Shown here piece by piece: positions 5,729 through 7,167 of a stretch of DNA of 7,167 nt. The position numbers and the translations under genes were made by a program. Origin of the DNA: Microcaldota archaeon (GTDB lineage: Archaea > Micrarchaeota > Micrarchaeia > Anstonellales > Anstonellaceae); assembly GCA_026396335.1 (NCBI GenBank), contig JAPLWZ010000167.1:1-7167 (forward strand). The letters are read 5' to 3'. How positions within the stretch are numbered: position 1 is the first letter of the stretch; the number at the start of each line of letters is the position of its first letter. Under the pieces are notes generated by a model. It was not told the origin of the DNA, made no database searches, and saw only the letters and a program-made list of their open reading frames with translations.

Positions 5729-6769
5729 ATGAAATTAGGCAAGCAGGACCCGAAGGAGGGCGAGATACGCCTCACTCCGGAAAACACTGAGGATTTGTGG
5801 CACATTGAGCGCATACTCCAGCCTGGCGACCACATACTTTCAAAGACATGGCGCCGCTACAAGGCGATTGAGGAAGACTCAGGGGAAAAGAAACTCGTCA
5901 CAATGAAGCTGCTTGTTGAAAAAGTGGAGTTCGCCCGCCACGCAAACCGCCTTCGTGTCACAGGGAAAATAGTTTTTGGCGAGCCTGTTGAGTTCGTGCA
6001 GATCGGCTCGTACCACACAATCGACATAGAGCAGGGCTTGCCGGTTTCAATCATCAAGGACAAATGGATGAGCCATCACCTCGCGCGCATAAAGCAGGCA
6101 ATTTCTGAAACAAAGCGCCCAAAACTCGGCATGCTGGTTCTCGACGAATCAAAAGCCGTTTTCGCAACCCTTCGCGGCTACGGAGTACAGTATGAACTCG
6201 AACTTGAAAACAACGCAAGCAAGCGGGATGACAAGTTCGACGAGAAAACACAATCCTTCTTCGGCGAAATACTCAAAAAGCTGCAATCCATGCAGGTCGG
6301 CAAAATAATTGTCGCAGGTCCGGGATTCGGAAAGGAGAATCTGATGAAATTCATAAAGCAAAAAGACGCCAAGCTCATTTCCAGGATTGTGCTTGAGCAT
6401 TGCACATACGCGGAGCGGACTGGGATAAACGAGCTTCTCAAGCGCGGCGTGGTGGGAAAAGTAGCAGAGGAAGAACGCGCGGAAAACGAGCTGGTGCTAA
6501 TGGAGCAGTTCAACACCGAGCTCCGCAAAGACTCGGGATTGGTGGCATACGGGCTTGAGGATGTGCGGGGGGCAGTGGCAGCATCCGCGGCAGGCTCGCT
6601 TCTCGTGCTTGACGAACTCTTGCGCAATAACAAGGAAATCGAGTCAGTAGTAGAAGAAGCGGAGAAAAGAAAAGTGAAACTCATTGTATTCTCGCACGAA
6701 TCCGACGGCGGGCGCGAACTCTCCGGCTACGGCGGGTTTGCCGCGCTTTTGAAGTTCCGCATCCGATAG
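5729..6769 (+). CDS. pelA: aPelota / Dom34 ribosome-rescue factor
   Basis: aPelota is an eRF1-like protein that binds the A site of stalled ribosomes, delivered by aEF1A-GTP, and works with ABCE1 to split the subunits. The length, 346 residues, is normal for the archaeal family. The N-terminal Sm-like domain (1 to about 125) has the typical start (G11-E12 through PEN at 17-19, then DLW at 22-24 and PGD at 32-34). It also has RVTGKI (76-81) and GSYHTIDIE (93-101). The eRF1-like central domain (about 131-250) has VLDE at 137-140 and GPGFGKENL at 197-205. It lacks the GGQ motif, as expected for Pelota and unlike a true release factor. The C-terminal domain (about 255-346) ends with the usual SHE, then GGFAALLKF (335-343). 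No Shine-Dalgarno sequence precedes the ATG, so translation is either leaderless or depends on upstream transcription. Confidence 0.97.
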   Translation: MKLGKQDPKEGEIRLTPENTEDLWHIERILQPGDHILSKTWRRYKAIEEDSGEKKLVTMKLLVEKVEFARHANRLRVTGKIVFGEPVEFVQIGSYHTIDIEQGLPVSIIKDKWMSHHLARIKQAISETKRPKLGMLVLDESKAVFATLRGYGVQYELELENNASKRDDKFDEKTQSFFGEILKKLQSMQVGKIIVAGPGFGKENLMKFIKQKDAKLISRIVLEHCTYAERTGINELLKRGVVGKVAEEERAENELVLMEQFNTELRKDSGLVAYGLEDVRGAVAASAAGSLLVLDELLRNNKEIESVVEEAEKRKVKLIVFSHESDGGRELSGYGGFAALLKFRIR

Positions 6770-6770
6770 C

Positions 6771-6778
6771 TTTTAAAT
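6771..6778 (+). promoter_or_regulatory. TATA-like box of the 6801 gene
   Basis: TTTTAAAT begins one base after the aPelota stop codon and is centred about 26 bp before the ATG at 6801. This predicts a leaderless transcript starting at that ATG. It favours 6801 over the in-frame ATG at 6795, which is only about 20 bp from the box. Confidence 0.6.
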
Positions 6779-6800
6779 CACTTTTAATGGAAAAATGTGT

Positions 6801-7167
6801 ATGGCAGTCAAAGAAATATCGAGTGCAAGCCAGCGGATAGTGACGGTGCCTCCCTTCAAGGCAAAGGAAAGCTATAGGAACCTTTTCAAGCCTCCTCTGG
6901 CTGAGGCGGCAAAGAAAGAATTAGTGGACTCCAAACAGGCATTCCTCAAGCTTGAAATGAATCGGATTTTTGGAAACTGGATGCGAAATGTATCCGAATT
7001 AAACCCGCATTTGCAGTTTGAAATTTACTCGAAAACCGGGGATGTGGGGGCACATGCATTGTTTTATTCTGCTGAAAACCTGAATGACACATGTGAGCAG
7101 TGCAAAGCCAGTCTGAGCCAGATTGATGCGATAGACGGGCTTTCAATCGAGAATAGATATCTCCATC
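6801..7167 (+). CDS. Partial gene running off the window, unknown function
   Basis: A frame opens at ATG 6801 (or 6795, two codons earlier) and stays open to the last base, giving at least 122 residues with the 3' end missing. I do not recognise it. The visible part has no signal peptide and no membrane segment. Residues about 34-60 are charged and look helical (AAKKELVDSKQ, then Leu/Phe/Glu/Asn). A Trp-Met-Arg follows, then a strand-like region (LQFEIYSKTGD, about 71-81) and a Cys-x2-Cys pair near residue 100 (CEQC). The TATA-like box right after the aPelota stop, and the absence of a Shine-Dalgarno sequence, support a leaderless start at 6801. Coding status rests on the open frame of 367 bases, the promoter spacing and the lack of any comparable minus-strand gene. 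The minus-strand frame at 6946-7146 is shorter and has no start signals. Confidence 0.72.
   Translation, partial: MAVKEISSASQRIVTVPPFKAKESYRNLFKPPLAEAAKKELVDSKQAFLKLEMNRIFGNWMRNVSELNPHLQFEIYSKTGDVGAHALFYSAENLNDTCEQCKASLSQIDAIDGLSIENRYLH

Noticed and set aside
6178..6684. Minus-strand open frame of 168 codons inside aPelota
   Set aside because: It is Ser-rich with no start signals and lies wholly within a clear conserved gene.

Overview
The window reads as a piece of an archaeal chromosome. It carries two archaeal/eukaryotic-type translation factors: ABCE1 (Rli1, the Fe-S ribosome-splitting ATPase) and aPelota (Dom34, the stalled-ribosome rescue factor). It also carries a tRNA-His with a genome-encoded G-1 opposite C73. 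AT-rich boxes of the TTTAAA or TATATTA kind, typical of archaeal TATA elements, sit at sensible distances from almost every gene start. The protein-coding genes that are not translation factors match no family I recognise. This suggests a poorly sampled lineage, possibly of the DPANN type, but the phylum cannot be decided from this sequence.

Layout. 2-502 (-): small soluble protein of unknown function. 580-653 (-): tRNA-His(GTG), with a T-rich tract just after its 3' end. 773-1381 (+): exported or membrane-anchored protein with four cysteines. It converges on ABCE1 at 1408-3177 (-), leaving 26 bp between the stop codons. A 153-bp divergent promoter region separates ABCE1 from a rightward series of four genes. 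These are a two-helix membrane protein (3331-4293), a second protein of similar architecture (4477-5697), aPelota (5729-6769), and a gene cut by the window edge (6801-7167). The rightward genes each have their own TATA-like box, so they look like separately transcribed neighbours more than one classical operon. I see no IS element, CRISPR array or prophage gene.

How the genes may fit together. ABCE1 and aPelota act in the same process in archaea and eukaryotes: Pelota enters the empty A site of a stalled ribosome and ABCE1 splits the subunits. Here they flank two unrecognised proteins of one design, a charged helical N-terminal part, a two-helix membrane hairpin with both ends predicted in the cytosol, and a charged helical C-terminal tail. 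They may be distant paralogues of each other. Whether they have anything to do with ribosome rescue is inference from position only.

Expression signals fall into two groups. The 773 gene, ABCE1, aPelota and the 3'-terminal gene have a TATA-like box about 26 bp before the ATG, so their mRNAs should be leaderless or nearly so. The 2-502 gene and the two membrane proteins have longer leaders with Shine-Dalgarno sequences. The leader of the first membrane protein also holds a GC-rich hairpin directly in front of its ribosome binding site. Three starts were set by these signals: 502, 3331 and 4477, each downstream of the longest possible start.
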